A stretch of 64,000 bases of DNA from Labrenzia sp. PHM005. GTDB lineage: Bacteria; Pseudomonadota; Alphaproteobacteria; Rhizobiales; Stappiaceae. The notes beneath the pieces were generated by a model. The model was given only the letters and a program-made list of their open reading frames with translations. It was not told the DNA's origin and made no database searches. The stretch lies in NCBI RefSeq assembly GCF_006517275.1, contig NZ_CP041191.1, positions 2,971,001 to 3,035,000 on the forward strand. The letters are read 5' to 3'. Shown in pieces: positions 51,475 through 60,400 of this stretch (its first letter is position 1; each line of letters starts with the position of its first letter). Position numbers and translations under genes: made by a program.

Positions 51475-52454
51475 TAGTTGGCCTCTTTGTTCAGGCTTGC
51501 AACAACTGCATGGGCGGCATGAACAAGTACTTGGCCGCGGGAGGATACTGTCGCAGGGACAACGCGCCGCGACTGGAGGTTCATCACATCGATAACGTCG
51601 CCCTTGGCGCCGTTGGTAAGGGCCTTGGCCCGGGATGTGAGTTTCATGGCGCCGAGGTTAAAGGTGACAGTCACCTTATCGCCGCGCGAAATCAGGATGG
51701 GGCGTTCGAAGTCTTTGCGCGAAAGCGGTTGGTTTGAGCGCATGTTGACGCGCGCTGCCTTGCCGATGATGTCCTTGCTGTCATGAAGTGCTGCTGACAT
51801 GACTTTGGACTTGGGAAGCCGGACGGTTGTCAGGTCGGCTTCTTGAACGATATCGCCGCGTTTCAAAGGCTGGCTCAGAGCCAGAACCTCGATCATTTCC
51901 ACTGCAGATCCTGTGATCATCAGTGGTTTGGTACCGTGTTCGACCGCTACCGTTGCATATGCGGTGAAATAGCCAGACTCCTGGGACCAATCTATTCGAT
52001 TAATCCGGATAGGATCTTGAACTTTTGGGTCGGCAAGAATCTGCACTGGTGCCTGGATCAGTTTGATGTCCAAGGCTGCTTCGTCCAGACTGGCATTTCG
52101 TCTGGAGAAATCCATGCGGATCAAGTTCTCCAGCTGAAAACGGTTGAGTTTGGTCGCGCCCCGGTGAACCACTACGGTCCGCAGTCCATCTGTTCCTGCT
52201 GCTGTAAGTCCGGCATCACGTGCCCGCTTCGCCACCATACTAGCTGGAACATTTCCGGATGTTCCCATATCCGGCGAGCGGAACAGGGGCACCGTGGCTA
52301 AACCGCCAGCGTTCGAATAGAAATCGCCGACGGTGACGATTTCAGACAACGTCATAACCTGTGAGCGCAGCACCGGGCGCTCGTTTGCACTTGCCGGTAT
52401 ACCGGCAAGTGCAGCCATGGTCAGGCTAAGAGCGGCTATCAGTAAGGTCTTCAT
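51474..52454 (-). CDS. flgA: P-ring assembly chaperone FlgA
   Basis: Periplasmic chaperone for FlgI assembly (326 residues). Signal peptide MKTLLIAALSLTMAALAGIPASA, then a SAF-type domain: SQPLKRGDIVQEADLTTVRLPKSKV and the C-terminal RGDKVTVTFNLGAMKLTSRAKALTNGAKGDVIDVMNLQSRRVV. It is longer than enteric FlgA (about 219) because of an N-terminal extension, as in other alphaproteobacteria. Lies 18 bases after flgG. Confidence 0.92.
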   Translation of the reverse strand: MKTLLIAALSLTMAALAGIPASANERPVLRSQVMTLSEIVTVGDFYSNAGGLATVPLFRSPDMGTSGNVPASMVAKRARDAGLTAAGTDGLRTVVVHRGATKLNRFQLENLIRMDFSRRNASLDEAALDIKLIQAPVQILADPKVQDPIRINRIDWSQESGYFTAYATVAVEHGTKPLMITGSAVEMIEVLALSQPLKRGDIVQEADLTTVRLPKSKVMSAALHDSKDIIGKAARVNMRSNQPLSRKDFERPILISRGDKVTVTFNLGAMKLTSRAKALTNGAKGDVIDVMNLQSRRVVPATVSSRGQVLVHAAHAVVASLNKEAN

Positions 52455-52472
52455 CGACTTAAGCCTTTCTCA

Positions 52473-53255
52473 CTAGCGGATCTGAGTTGTGGTCGAGTAC
52501 ATCTGGTCGGCGGCCTGGATGACTTTGGAATTCATCTCATAGGCGCGCTGGGCAGCGATCAAGTCTGCAATCTCCGTCACCGCATCAACGTTGGCCATTT
52601 CGAGAAAGTACTGCTGTGTACTTCCGAAACTTTCATCATTTGGGTTTCCGGTTTGCGGTGCACCGCTGGCATCGGTTTCGAGGAACAAGTTATCGCCGAT
52701 TGCTTCCAAGCCGGCCTTGTTGACGAAACGGGCCAACTGAATCTGACCGAGGTCGACAGTCGCGCCAGCTTCGTCGACACCTTGAACCTTTCCATCGGCT
52801 GCGATGGTTAGATCTCTGGTGGTTTCAGGAATTGTAATATTCGGTTCAAGTGGATAACCATCCACGGTTACCAGCTGGCCATTGGCATCTCGCTCAAATG
52901 AGCCATCTCTGGAATAGGCAGTTGTGCCGCCAGGAAGTTCAATTTGAAAGAAGCCTTCGCCCCGAATAGCCAAATCCAGGTCTTTACCTGTTTGCTCAAG
53001 CGAGCCCTGAGACATGATGCGGGCTGTTGATGCCAGCTTCACACCGGTACCGATCTGAATACCGGTGGGAACTATTGTCCCTGAATCGGATGTCTCTGTG
53101 CCCATTCTCCGAAGGTTTTGGTACAGCAGATCCTGGAAATCGGCCCGTTGCTTCTTGAAGCCGGTGGTTCGCATGTTGGCGACATTGTTCGAAATAACTT
53201 CGACATTGTATTCCTGCGCCTTCATTCCGGTAGCGGCAGTGTGGAGTGCTCTCAT
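52473..53255 (-). CDS. flgG: Distal rod protein FlgG
   Basis: Major component of the distal rod (260 residues, the standard FlgG length). N-terminus RALHTAATGMKAQEYNVEVISNNVANMRTTGFKKQRADFQDLLY is diagnostic, with the FlgG-specific LYQNLRRMGT extension. The C-terminus EMANVDAVTEIADLIAAQRAYEMNSKVIQAADQMYSTTTQIR is the partner coiled-coil segment. Second gene of the flgF operon. Confidence 0.96.
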   Translation of the reverse strand: MRALHTAATGMKAQEYNVEVISNNVANMRTTGFKKQRADFQDLLYQNLRRMGTETSDSGTIVPTGIQIGTGVKLASTARIMSQGSLEQTGKDLDLAIRGEGFFQIELPGGTTAYSRDGSFERDANGQLVTVDGYPLEPNITIPETTRDLTIAADGKVQGVDEAGATVDLGQIQLARFVNKAGLEAIGDNLFLETDASGAPQTGNPNDESFGSTQQYFLEMANVDAVTEIADLIAAQRAYEMNSKVIQAADQMYSTTTQIR

Positions 53256-53275
53256 CTTATCGGTTCCTTATGCCG

Positions 53276-54016
53276 TCAGCCTTCGAAGGTGCCGAGTGTC
53301 CGGACGGCTTGCTGTCGCAAGTCATCGATTTCTTTGAGTAAGTTCGTCATGGATTCGTAGGCACGTGTAACTTCGATCAGCCGGCTCACCTCAGTCACGC
53401 CAAATACATTGGAGCCTTCAACAGCTCCTTGGATCATGCGGACATCTGTAGCGGGAATAGGATCTTCGCCGACAAATAGGGTGTCGCCGATTTTCTCGAG
53501 TTTGCGGAGATCTTCGAAATTGACAACGCGCAACCGGCCCCTAATGCCGTTGTCCGTTGCTATGATGCCCTCTGCGGAGACCTCGACCAATCCATCTTCC
53601 CGGGTAATGGTCACAGGACCTTGGTCTGTCAGGACGGGTAGACCGCCGGGGGCAACGAGTTGACCTTGGGCATTCAGATGAAACGAACCAGCGCGCGTAT
53701 AAGCCTCTGTTCCGTCTTCCAACTGAACGACGAAAAACCCTTCGCTGTTTAGCGCAAAGTCCAAGTCGTTTCCGGTCGTCATAACGGAGCCGGGATCAAA
53801 ATTGGTCCGTGTGGTGAACATATCCACGTAGGACATTTTTCTGTCCTGTGGCTCAAATGCGGTGTTCTCCGCAACAGCCATCACGTATTCTGAGAAATGA
53901 AGATCTTGAGATTTAAAGCCGGGTGTATTGATGTTCGCCATATTGTTGGCGACCACATCCAGCCGGTTTCTCAATACATGCTGTCGCGACAACGCGATTA
54001 GCTGAGCATTCTCCAT
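53276..54016 (-). CDS. flgF: Proximal rod protein FlgF
   Basis: Rod protein of 246 residues. N-terminus ENAQLIALSRQHVLRNRLDVVANNMANINTPGFKSQDLHFSEYV and C-terminus GVTEVSRLIEVTRAYESMTNLLKEIDDLRQQAVRTLG fit FlgF, and it precedes flgG as usual. First gene of the operon behind a sigma-54 type promoter 70-85 bases upstream. Confidence 0.94.
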   Translation of the reverse strand: MENAQLIALSRQHVLRNRLDVVANNMANINTPGFKSQDLHFSEYVMAVAENTAFEPQDRKMSYVDMFTTRTNFDPGSVMTTGNDLDFALNSEGFFVVQLEDGTEAYTRAGSFHLNAQGQLVAPGGLPVLTDQGPVTITREDGLVEVSAEGIIATDNGIRGRLRVVNFEDLRKLEKIGDTLFVGEDPIPATDVRMIQGAVEGSNVFGVTEVSRLIEVTRAYESMTNLLKEIDDLRQQAVRTLGTFEG

Positions 54017-54084
54017 AAGATTGGTCCTTCGTGCTCCCCGATAAGCGCTTTTGTCTCCCCAGACAGCGGCGCCGTTAAGGTTAA

Positions 54085-54101
54085 TGCAGAACCCGTGCCA
54101 G
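54085..54101 (-). promoter_or_regulatory. Sigma-54 type promoter of the flgF operon
   Basis: Minus reading TGGCACGGGTTCTGCAT keeps GG-N10-GC and the full TGGCACG element; the -12 has CTGC for TTGC. It predicts transcription from about 54074, leaving a leader near 58 bases before flgF. Confidence 0.75.
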
Positions 54102-54220
54102 TTTTTAAATCCTTGGGAAAACTGGGCAAAACCTTAAGGCGGAGGATGCATGCGGCAAGAGATTCCGGCAGAAGTTAACCACTTGGCAATTTTTGCCCGG
54201 TGACTCGCTGAAGTGGAATG

Positions 54221-54236
54221 GTAACCAATCGTTAAC
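54221..54236 (+). promoter_or_regulatory. CtrA-type box before fliL
   Basis: GTAACCAATCGTTAAC is one base from TTAA-N7-TTAAC and lies 60-75 bases before fliL. In Caulobacter, fliLM is a CtrA-controlled class II operon. No sigma-54 element was found on this strand. Confidence 0.5.
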
Positions 54237-54295
54237 CATTAACACTTTAGTAATATTTAAACGCGCGCGAGCGCTCGCGTAGAGCGGAGGGCATA

Positions 54296-54799
54296 ATGGC
54301 CGACGAGAACGCCGCAGCCGAGGAAGAAGGCGAGGAAGAAGCCGCCGGCGGTGGCAAGAAAAAACTCATTCTCTTTGGGGCGATTGGGCTTGTCGTTCTG
54401 CTTGCCGCTGGAGGCGGGGCCTACTTCTTTCTGATGGGGGATGATGTGCCAGCGCCTGGGCCGGGCGATGGGCCGGTGCCGCAAGAAGCGCAGAAGCCGG
54501 TGGTTTTTTATGACCTGCCGGAAATGACTGTGAATTTGGCGACTGAGGGCCGCACGACCTATCTCAAGGTCCGCATTGCCCTTGAAGTTGAAAATCGCGC
54601 AATGATCGAGCAGATCCAGCCGTTTTTGCCACGGATTCTGGATGCGTTTCAGATTTATTTGCGTGAACTCCGCCCTGCGGACCTGGAGGGGTCTGCTGGT
54701 CTGTTCCGTCTGAAGGAAGAATTGCTCAGGCGGATCAATTTGTCGGTTTATCCGGCAAAAGTCGAAGGGGTGCTGTTCAAGGAAATCCTTGTACAGTGA
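54296..54799 (+). CDS. fliL: Flagellar basal body-associated protein FliL
   Basis: Single-pass membrane protein that surrounds the stator and supports motor torque (167 residues). An acidic cytoplasmic tail (1-18), a lysine patch GGKKKLILFGAIGLVVLLAAGGGAYFFL that includes the helix (about 22-46), then the periplasmic FliL domain with PVVFYDLPEMTVNLATEGRTTYLKVRIALEVEN and LLRRINLSVYPAKVEGVLFKEILVQ at the end. CGGAGGG lies upstream of the ATG. First gene of fliL-fliM-DUF6468-motE-TPR. Confidence 0.95.
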   Translation: MADENAAAEEEGEEEAAGGGKKKLILFGAIGLVVLLAAGGGAYFFLMGDDVPAPGPGDGPVPQEAQKPVVFYDLPEMTVNLATEGRTTYLKVRIALEVENRAMIEQIQPFLPRILDAFQIYLRELRPADLEGSAGLFRLKEELLRRINLSVYPAKVEGVLFKEILVQ

Positions 54800-54807
54800 G
54801 GATCTAG

Positions 54808-56043
54808 ATGGCTGACGCCGAAGAAGACGATCTGTCCGAAGAGGATATGGCCGACGCATGGGGTGCTGCTCTCGCTGAGCAGGGCGCTGGCGGCGACGAA
54901 GACGATGATTTGGCCGCGGCCTGGGGCGCTGCTCTAGAAGAGCAGGGTGCCGGAAGCTCGGACGATATGGCTGCGCAATGGGCGGCCATGATCGACGACA
55001 GCGAGCCGGACCTGGAAAACGCGACCCGTGGTGCGGATCGTGTTCTCAACCAGGAAGAGATCGACAACCTTCTCGGCTTCAACATTGAAGACACCATTGC
55101 CGGTGATCAGAGCGGTATCCGTGCGCTCATCAACTCCGCAATGGTTTCTTACGAGCGTCTGCCAATGCTCGAAATCGTGTTCGACCGTCTTGTTCGGTTG
55201 ACCACGACATCCTTGCGCAACTTCACGTCCGACAACGTTGAGGTGTCTCTTGATGCCATCAGTTCCGTTCGGTTTGGCGATTACCTGAATTCCATCCCTC
55301 TGCCGGCGATCCTTGGTATTTTCAAGGCTGAAGAGTGGGACGGCTTTGGGATGATCACGGTTGAATCCAGCCTTATTTATTCGATTATTGATGTGCTGCT
55401 TGGTGGAGGCCGTGGAACTACCGCTGCAAGGGTCGAAGGACGGCCCTATACGACGATTGAAACGAACCTCGTGCAGCAAATGGTTCAGCTGATTTTGCAG
55501 GATGCGGAACAGGCTTTCGCGCCGCTGTCTCCGGTTCATTTCAATCTGGAGCGTCTTGAGACCAATCCGCGCTTTGCAGCGATTTCCCGTCCGGCGAACG
55601 CCGCGATTCTCGTCGAACTTCGCATCGATATGGAAGATCGGGGCGGGACGGTCGAAATCATGATGCCCTACGCAACTTTGGAGCCGATCCGTGATCTGCT
55701 GCTCCAGATGTTCATGGGTGAAAAATTCGGCCGGGATCCGATCTGGGAAGGCCATTTGGCAACAGAAATTCATGCCGCGGAAGTTGAAGTCGATGCGGTG
55801 CTTTACGAAACGTATTTGCCGCTTGGCCGGGTGCTCAGCTTGGATGTCGGGCAAACGCTGGTATTCGACGTCTCCCCGACGGATCCAGTACTCGTAAAGT
55901 GTGGAAACATCCCTTTGACAGAGGGGACGCTTGGCAAGACCGAAGATTCCATTGCCATCCGCGTCGCAAAGAATTTGCGCAAACCGAAAATGACCCTGGC
56001 AGCCTTTGAGCGCGCCATGCAGAGCGAAATGGAGCAACCATGA
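54808..56043 (+). CDS. fliM: Flagellar switch protein FliM with repeat-bearing N-terminal extension
   Basis: C-ring switch component that receives CheY-P (411 residues; E. coli has 334). Residues 1-68 are an acidic extension with three related units: MADAWGAALAEQGAG, LAAAWGAALEEQGAG and MAAQWAAMIDD. The usual FliM opening LNQEEIDNLLGF, normally at the very N-terminus and bound by CheY, comes only at about residue 72. The middle domain and C-terminal SpoA domain (LPLGRVLSLDVGQTLVFD, VLVKCGNIPLTEGTLG) are normal. Nine bases after fliL; overlaps the DUF6468 gene by 4. Confidence 0.95.
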   Translation: MADAEEDDLSEEDMADAWGAALAEQGAGGDEDDDLAAAWGAALEEQGAGSSDDMAAQWAAMIDDSEPDLENATRGADRVLNQEEIDNLLGFNIEDTIAGDQSGIRALINSAMVSYERLPMLEIVFDRLVRLTTTSLRNFTSDNVEVSLDAISSVRFGDYLNSIPLPAILGIFKAEEWDGFGMITVESSLIYSIIDVLLGGGRGTTAARVEGRPYTTIETNLVQQMVQLILQDAEQAFAPLSPVHFNLERLETNPRFAAISRPANAAILVELRIDMEDRGGTVEIMMPYATLEPIRDLLLQMFMGEKFGRDPIWEGHLATEIHAAEVEVDAVLYETYLPLGRVLSLDVGQTLVFDVSPTDPVLVKCGNIPLTEGTLGKTEDSIAIRVAKNLRKPKMTLAAFERAMQSEMEQP

Positions 56044-56612
56044 CGTCCTTGCCCATCGGACTGATTATTGAAGGCCTTGTTGCTGTCCTTCTTGTAATCA
56101 CCATCGCCTATTGCTGGATTTTAAACCGCCGTCTTCAGAGGCTTCGGGCAGACGAACAAACGCTCCGGGCGACCATTTCGGAATTGATGACGGCCACGGA
56201 AATCGCGGAGCGGGCTATCCTGGGTTTGAAGACCACCGCGGCGGAAGCGGATAAGTCTCTCGGGCGCCGTCTTAAGGAAGCAGAAACCATGTCTCATACC
56301 TTAGCCGACCAGATCGGCGAAGGTGACAAAGTCTTTACGCGGATCTCGCAAATTGCTGGAGCAGCCCGGTCTGCTGCGCAGCAACGGGAATTGCCGCCTG
56401 CGAGCGATCCTTATACCGCGCAGCCGCAAGCCGCACCACCGCCGCATACCAATGGTCATTTGGCGGGCGAGCCATCGATACTGCAACAGGCGCCAGCCGT
56501 GGAGCCTGAACGTAAACGGAGCAGTCGCGCATCCGATATCCGGAGTGCGGCGGCGGAAGCTACAGCAAGGCTGGAGGAATTCCGCAACAAGCGTAAAGGC
56601 GCTGCTGCATGA
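56040..56612 (+). CDS. DUF6468-type protein
   Basis: Uncharacterised membrane-anchored protein (190 residues). One N-terminal transmembrane helix (IGLIIEGLVAVLLVITIAYCWIL), then the conserved NRRLQRLRADEQTLRATISELMTATEIAERAILGLKTTAAEADKSLGRRL coiled-coil region and a Pro/Ala/Gln-rich basic tail. It recurs between fliM and motE-type genes in alphaproteobacteria, so a motor-related role is probable by context. Coupled to both neighbours by ATGA overlaps. Confidence 0.8.
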   Translation: MTSLPIGLIIEGLVAVLLVITIAYCWILNRRLQRLRADEQTLRATISELMTATEIAERAILGLKTTAAEADKSLGRRLKEAETMSHTLADQIGEGDKVFTRISQIAGAARSAAQQRELPPASDPYTAQPQAAPPPHTNGHLAGEPSILQQAPAVEPERKRSSRASDIRSAAAEATARLEEFRNKRKGAAA

Positions 56613-57322
56613 GTGTAAGATTGTTGCCATTGTTGGGCGTTGCCGCGAGCGCGCTGTTCGGGTTGAAACTTCTAGGCCTCATTATGGGCCCAGACAGCAC
56701 CAGCCTGCCAATCAATGGCGCAATCGCGCAAGAAAACGCTGAAATGGAAGCAGGCGGTGCAGAGACTGCCCCAATGCCTGAAGAGGGCGCCGCGGCTTCC
56801 GGTTTGGCACCGCCGGCCCAACCGGTTTTGCCGGACAGCCTGGAAATTGGTGGATCTGCAGCGGAACGCGCAGTTCTTGAGAGCCTCGGCAAACGCCGCC
56901 AAAACCTGCAGAAACAGGAAGGCCAGCTGGACCTCCGCGAAAAACTGCTTCAGGCCACTGAGGAACGCATCGAGCAGCGGGTTGAAGAACTGAAGCAGCT
57001 CGAAGCACGGATCAACTCAGCAGTTGAGCAGAAGAAAAAGCAGGAAGAAAACGAAATTGCCGGTCTCGTGACCATGTACGAAAACATGAAACCGAAAGAC
57101 GCGGCGCGTATTTTTGATAGGTTGAGCCTGCCGATCCTGATGAAGGTGGTCCGACAAATGAAGCCCCGGAAAATGTCGGCTATTTTGGCGAAAATGTCGC
57201 CGGATGCTGCCGAGCAGCTGACCGTTGCGATCGCCAGTCAGTCCTCCGAGCAGCCAGAACCGGTCCAAGAACAGGCACAGGCGCCTGCAAGTGCGGTCCT
57301 TCCAAAAATTCCGTCTAACTGA
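56609..57322 (+). CDS. motE: MotE-family protein (MgtE-N domain)
   Basis: Periplasmic motility protein (237 residues). After a signal-anchor (LLPLLGVAASALFGLKLLGLI) come a disordered Ala/Pro/Glu part, a coiled coil (LEQ/KKQEEN-rich, about 95-145) and an MgtE N-terminal-like domain, IAGLVTMYENMKPKDAARIFDRLSLPILMKVVRQMKPRKMSAILAKMSP. In Sinorhizobium, MotE is a chaperone for the periplasmic motility protein MotC. Overlaps the DUF6468 gene by 4 bases. Confidence 0.85.
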   Translation: MSVRLLPLLGVAASALFGLKLLGLIMGPDSTSLPINGAIAQENAEMEAGGAETAPMPEEGAAASGLAPPAQPVLPDSLEIGGSAAERAVLESLGKRRQNLQKQEGQLDLREKLLQATEERIEQRVEELKQLEARINSAVEQKKKQEENEIAGLVTMYENMKPKDAARIFDRLSLPILMKVVRQMKPRKMSAILAKMSPDAAEQLTVAIASQSSEQPEPVQEQAQAPASAVLPKIPSN

Positions 57323-57416
57323 GCGAATTAAGTCCGCTCTCTTCACTCAGCGTAAGAGCGCGTTAAGGGGACTTGTATAAAACTAGAGTGTTGGCAGAAA
57401 CCGAGGTCGAAACAAC

Positions 57417-60400
57417 TTGCCAAGGCAGATCCTGACATCATGGGCAACCGGGACATTCGCAGATTTCCGCGAATGCAGAGCCTTTGTGTGTTTGAGGATG
57501 GGCCTCCTACTCGTGGCACTGTTGTTTGCGGCCCTGCCGATGGCATCTGCGTATGCCCAGTCCCTTGAACCCGTTGACTTGGACGTCTCCCAGGAACAAG
57601 GTTTTGGCCGGATTGTCTTGACCTTCAAAGATCGAACCCTGCTGCCGACCTATGATGCGGTCATTACTGGCGGTGTGCTCCGGATTTCATTCCAGGAACC
57701 GATCGATGTGAATGTCGATGATGTACCGCTGGATCTTGCGCAATATGTCACGATTGCACGCCGGGATCCCGATGGGGCGGCCATTCGGTTTGCGTTGAAA
57801 AGCCAATATCAGATCAACACATTGGAAGCTGGTGAGAAGCTGTTCATCGACATTTTGCCGATGACCTGGTCGGGCTTGCCGCCCGGACTTCCGGATGATG
57901 TGGTTCGCGAGCTCGCCAAACGGGCCGAGGCAGCTATGCGGAAGGTCCGTGCTCTTGAACAAGCGCGGCTGAAAGCTCAGGAAGGTCCGCAAGTCACTTT
58001 GCATGTTGGCGAGCACCCAACATTTACTCGCCTCGTGTTCGACTGGTCGATCAAGTTCGATACAGCATTTGTCCGCGAGAACGACATTATCAAGGTCACC
58101 TTCAACCACCCGGCACAATTGGATATTTCTCACTTACGGGCGCATCTGCCGCCTGGCGTCATCGACGCGACATCTTTCCTCGATAAAGGGAAGTTGAAAT
58201 TTCTTATGCGCGTCGATCCTGCGGTCGATATTCGGGCCTTCCGTGAAGAGCAGACCTATGTCATCGATGTTACTCCAGAGAACATGGAGCCGAACGATCC
58301 GGCGAATGCTCTGATCAACAAGGAGCTTTCGGTCGCGGATAACGAAAACCGGAAGAACATGATTACCGCACCTGGTTTGCGGGACACGCGTGAGGTCAGC
58401 AATCCGCGTGGTTTGCCGCCGTCAGGCTCCGCGTCATATGGCGGAGGTGGCCGGTTGAAGGAATCGCGGGCTGATGAATCCGCCGGTTTCACTGCCGTTC
58501 CCCTTGGAGGCGCAGCAGAAGGTGGCGCGCCGCAGCCAATGCGCAATAGCAGTGAACCAGCGCCTGCTCGCGACAGATCAGCAGATTTGTTACCCAGCTC
58601 CGGTGATATTGAGGGGACGTCTTCAGAATTAGTTCTGGCCGAAAATGTGCCAAAGCAAAAACCAGGCAACGGCCCTGAACTCGGGTTTGCCCAGAACCAG
58701 GATCAATTGCAGCAACCGACCAGAACCGGGCAAGCCCCGGTTCAAGTCGTTTCTGCACAACCCGATATAGAGGTCGGTGACCGGATAGCCGAAACGGTTC
58801 CGGTAACTGTCTTAGCTGAAGCACAAGATCCAGCAGAAGCTGCGCTTGATGATGGCGAGGAAACAACTGCTTCGATTCCCGGTTCTGCAGGGCAGGGAGG
58901 CTCGGGACAAAACGGCGCCTCTGGTGTGAACAGCGCTCCTAAACTGATCCAGCTGGCACAGGCAAGCCAACGCGCAATGCCATTAAGTGAGATTACTCCG
59001 TCCGATGACGAAATTGCCCGTCCAGCGCCGATGCTGGATTTGTCCAAACAGAAGCTGGGCGACCCGGTGCCGGAGGGGCCGCAGGGTGAGAACGCAATTC
59101 CGACATTAAAACAGACGGGCACAGGCTCCGATACTCGGCAGCCCAAGGCTCCCGTTGGTCCGGCTCCAGTCCAGATCCGCCAGAACAAAAGCTTTGGTAG
59201 CAGCGAAGTGCCTGCGGGCATTCAGTTGCCACGCAAACCCGAACGGGCGCCTGAAGTTTGGCGGGCCACAGGGGGGCGGGATCCCGCCGAAACGAAAGTA
59301 TCACCGGAGAGCCCACCAGAGAATTTTGGCGAAGCAGCCCGCAATTTTGTGTCTGCGGAAGCCCGTCGTATTGGCAACACGGTCCGCGTGGTATTTCCAT
59401 TTTCTGAACCGGTTTCGAGTGCTGTGTTCCGGCGGAACGATAGCATCTGGTTGGTCTTTGATACCGATGCGACAATTGATACCCGCGGTATGGTCTCGGC
59501 TTTGGCCGAAACAGCTGAAACGATTGATGTTGAGCAACACGGCGACTATCAGATCTTGCGCCTTGACATGAATGATCCGGTTTTGGCGACAGTTGGTGCG
59601 GACGGAAATGCCTGGTCATTGGTCATTGGCGATTTGATTCTAGAGCCATCTATCCCGCTCAAAATGGAACGGACAATCCGCGGGGATGGTGGATCGATCC
59701 TACGGGTCCTTTATCAAGATCCGCAGAATATTCGCAGCATTACCGATCCTTTTGTTGGCGATACCATTTCTCTCGTCACTGGATTTGGACCGCCGCGCGG
59801 GCTTCTGAAACCCCAAAAATTTGTCGATTTGGAAGCCTTGAGTTCGGCGCAAGGTATCGCTTTGGCGACGCGGTCCGATGGCGTAAAGATCAAAATCCTC
59901 GGGGATGACGTCATCATTGAAAAGGATGGTGGCCTGGCCTTGTCCAACCGGCATTTGCGTGGTGGTACAGGAACATTGGGCCGTATCGTTGATCCAGATG
60001 ACACCGGATCTGTCGAATTTGTCTCCCTGAGCACTGAAGGCCCTGGTGCGTACCGCTCGCGGCTTCAAGAACTCCAATCCCAATTGACGAAATCGCCCGA
60101 AGGCAAACGCCGTAAGCCGTTGATGGCGTTGGCGAAGTTTTATCTCGCACACCAATTCCCGCAAGAGGCGATGGGGTTGATGAACCTGGCGCTCGAAGAA
60201 GATCCTGCTCTGGCCGAAAACAGTTCCTTTAATCTTGTGAAAGGAGCCGCATTGACCATGGCCGGGCGGCCGGATGAGGCTTATGGGCATCTTCATCGGC
60301 CGGATCTGAAAAACAGTCCGGATGCTGCGGTCTGGCAAACCATTGTCGATGTTCAGCTGGGCAACTGGACACAGGCGCGAATAGCGATGCCGCGTGGCCG

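Noticed and set aside
54934..56037. 367-codon open frame on the minus strand
   Set aside because: Fully antisense to fliM, with His/Arg/Gln-rich composition typical of a shadow frame.
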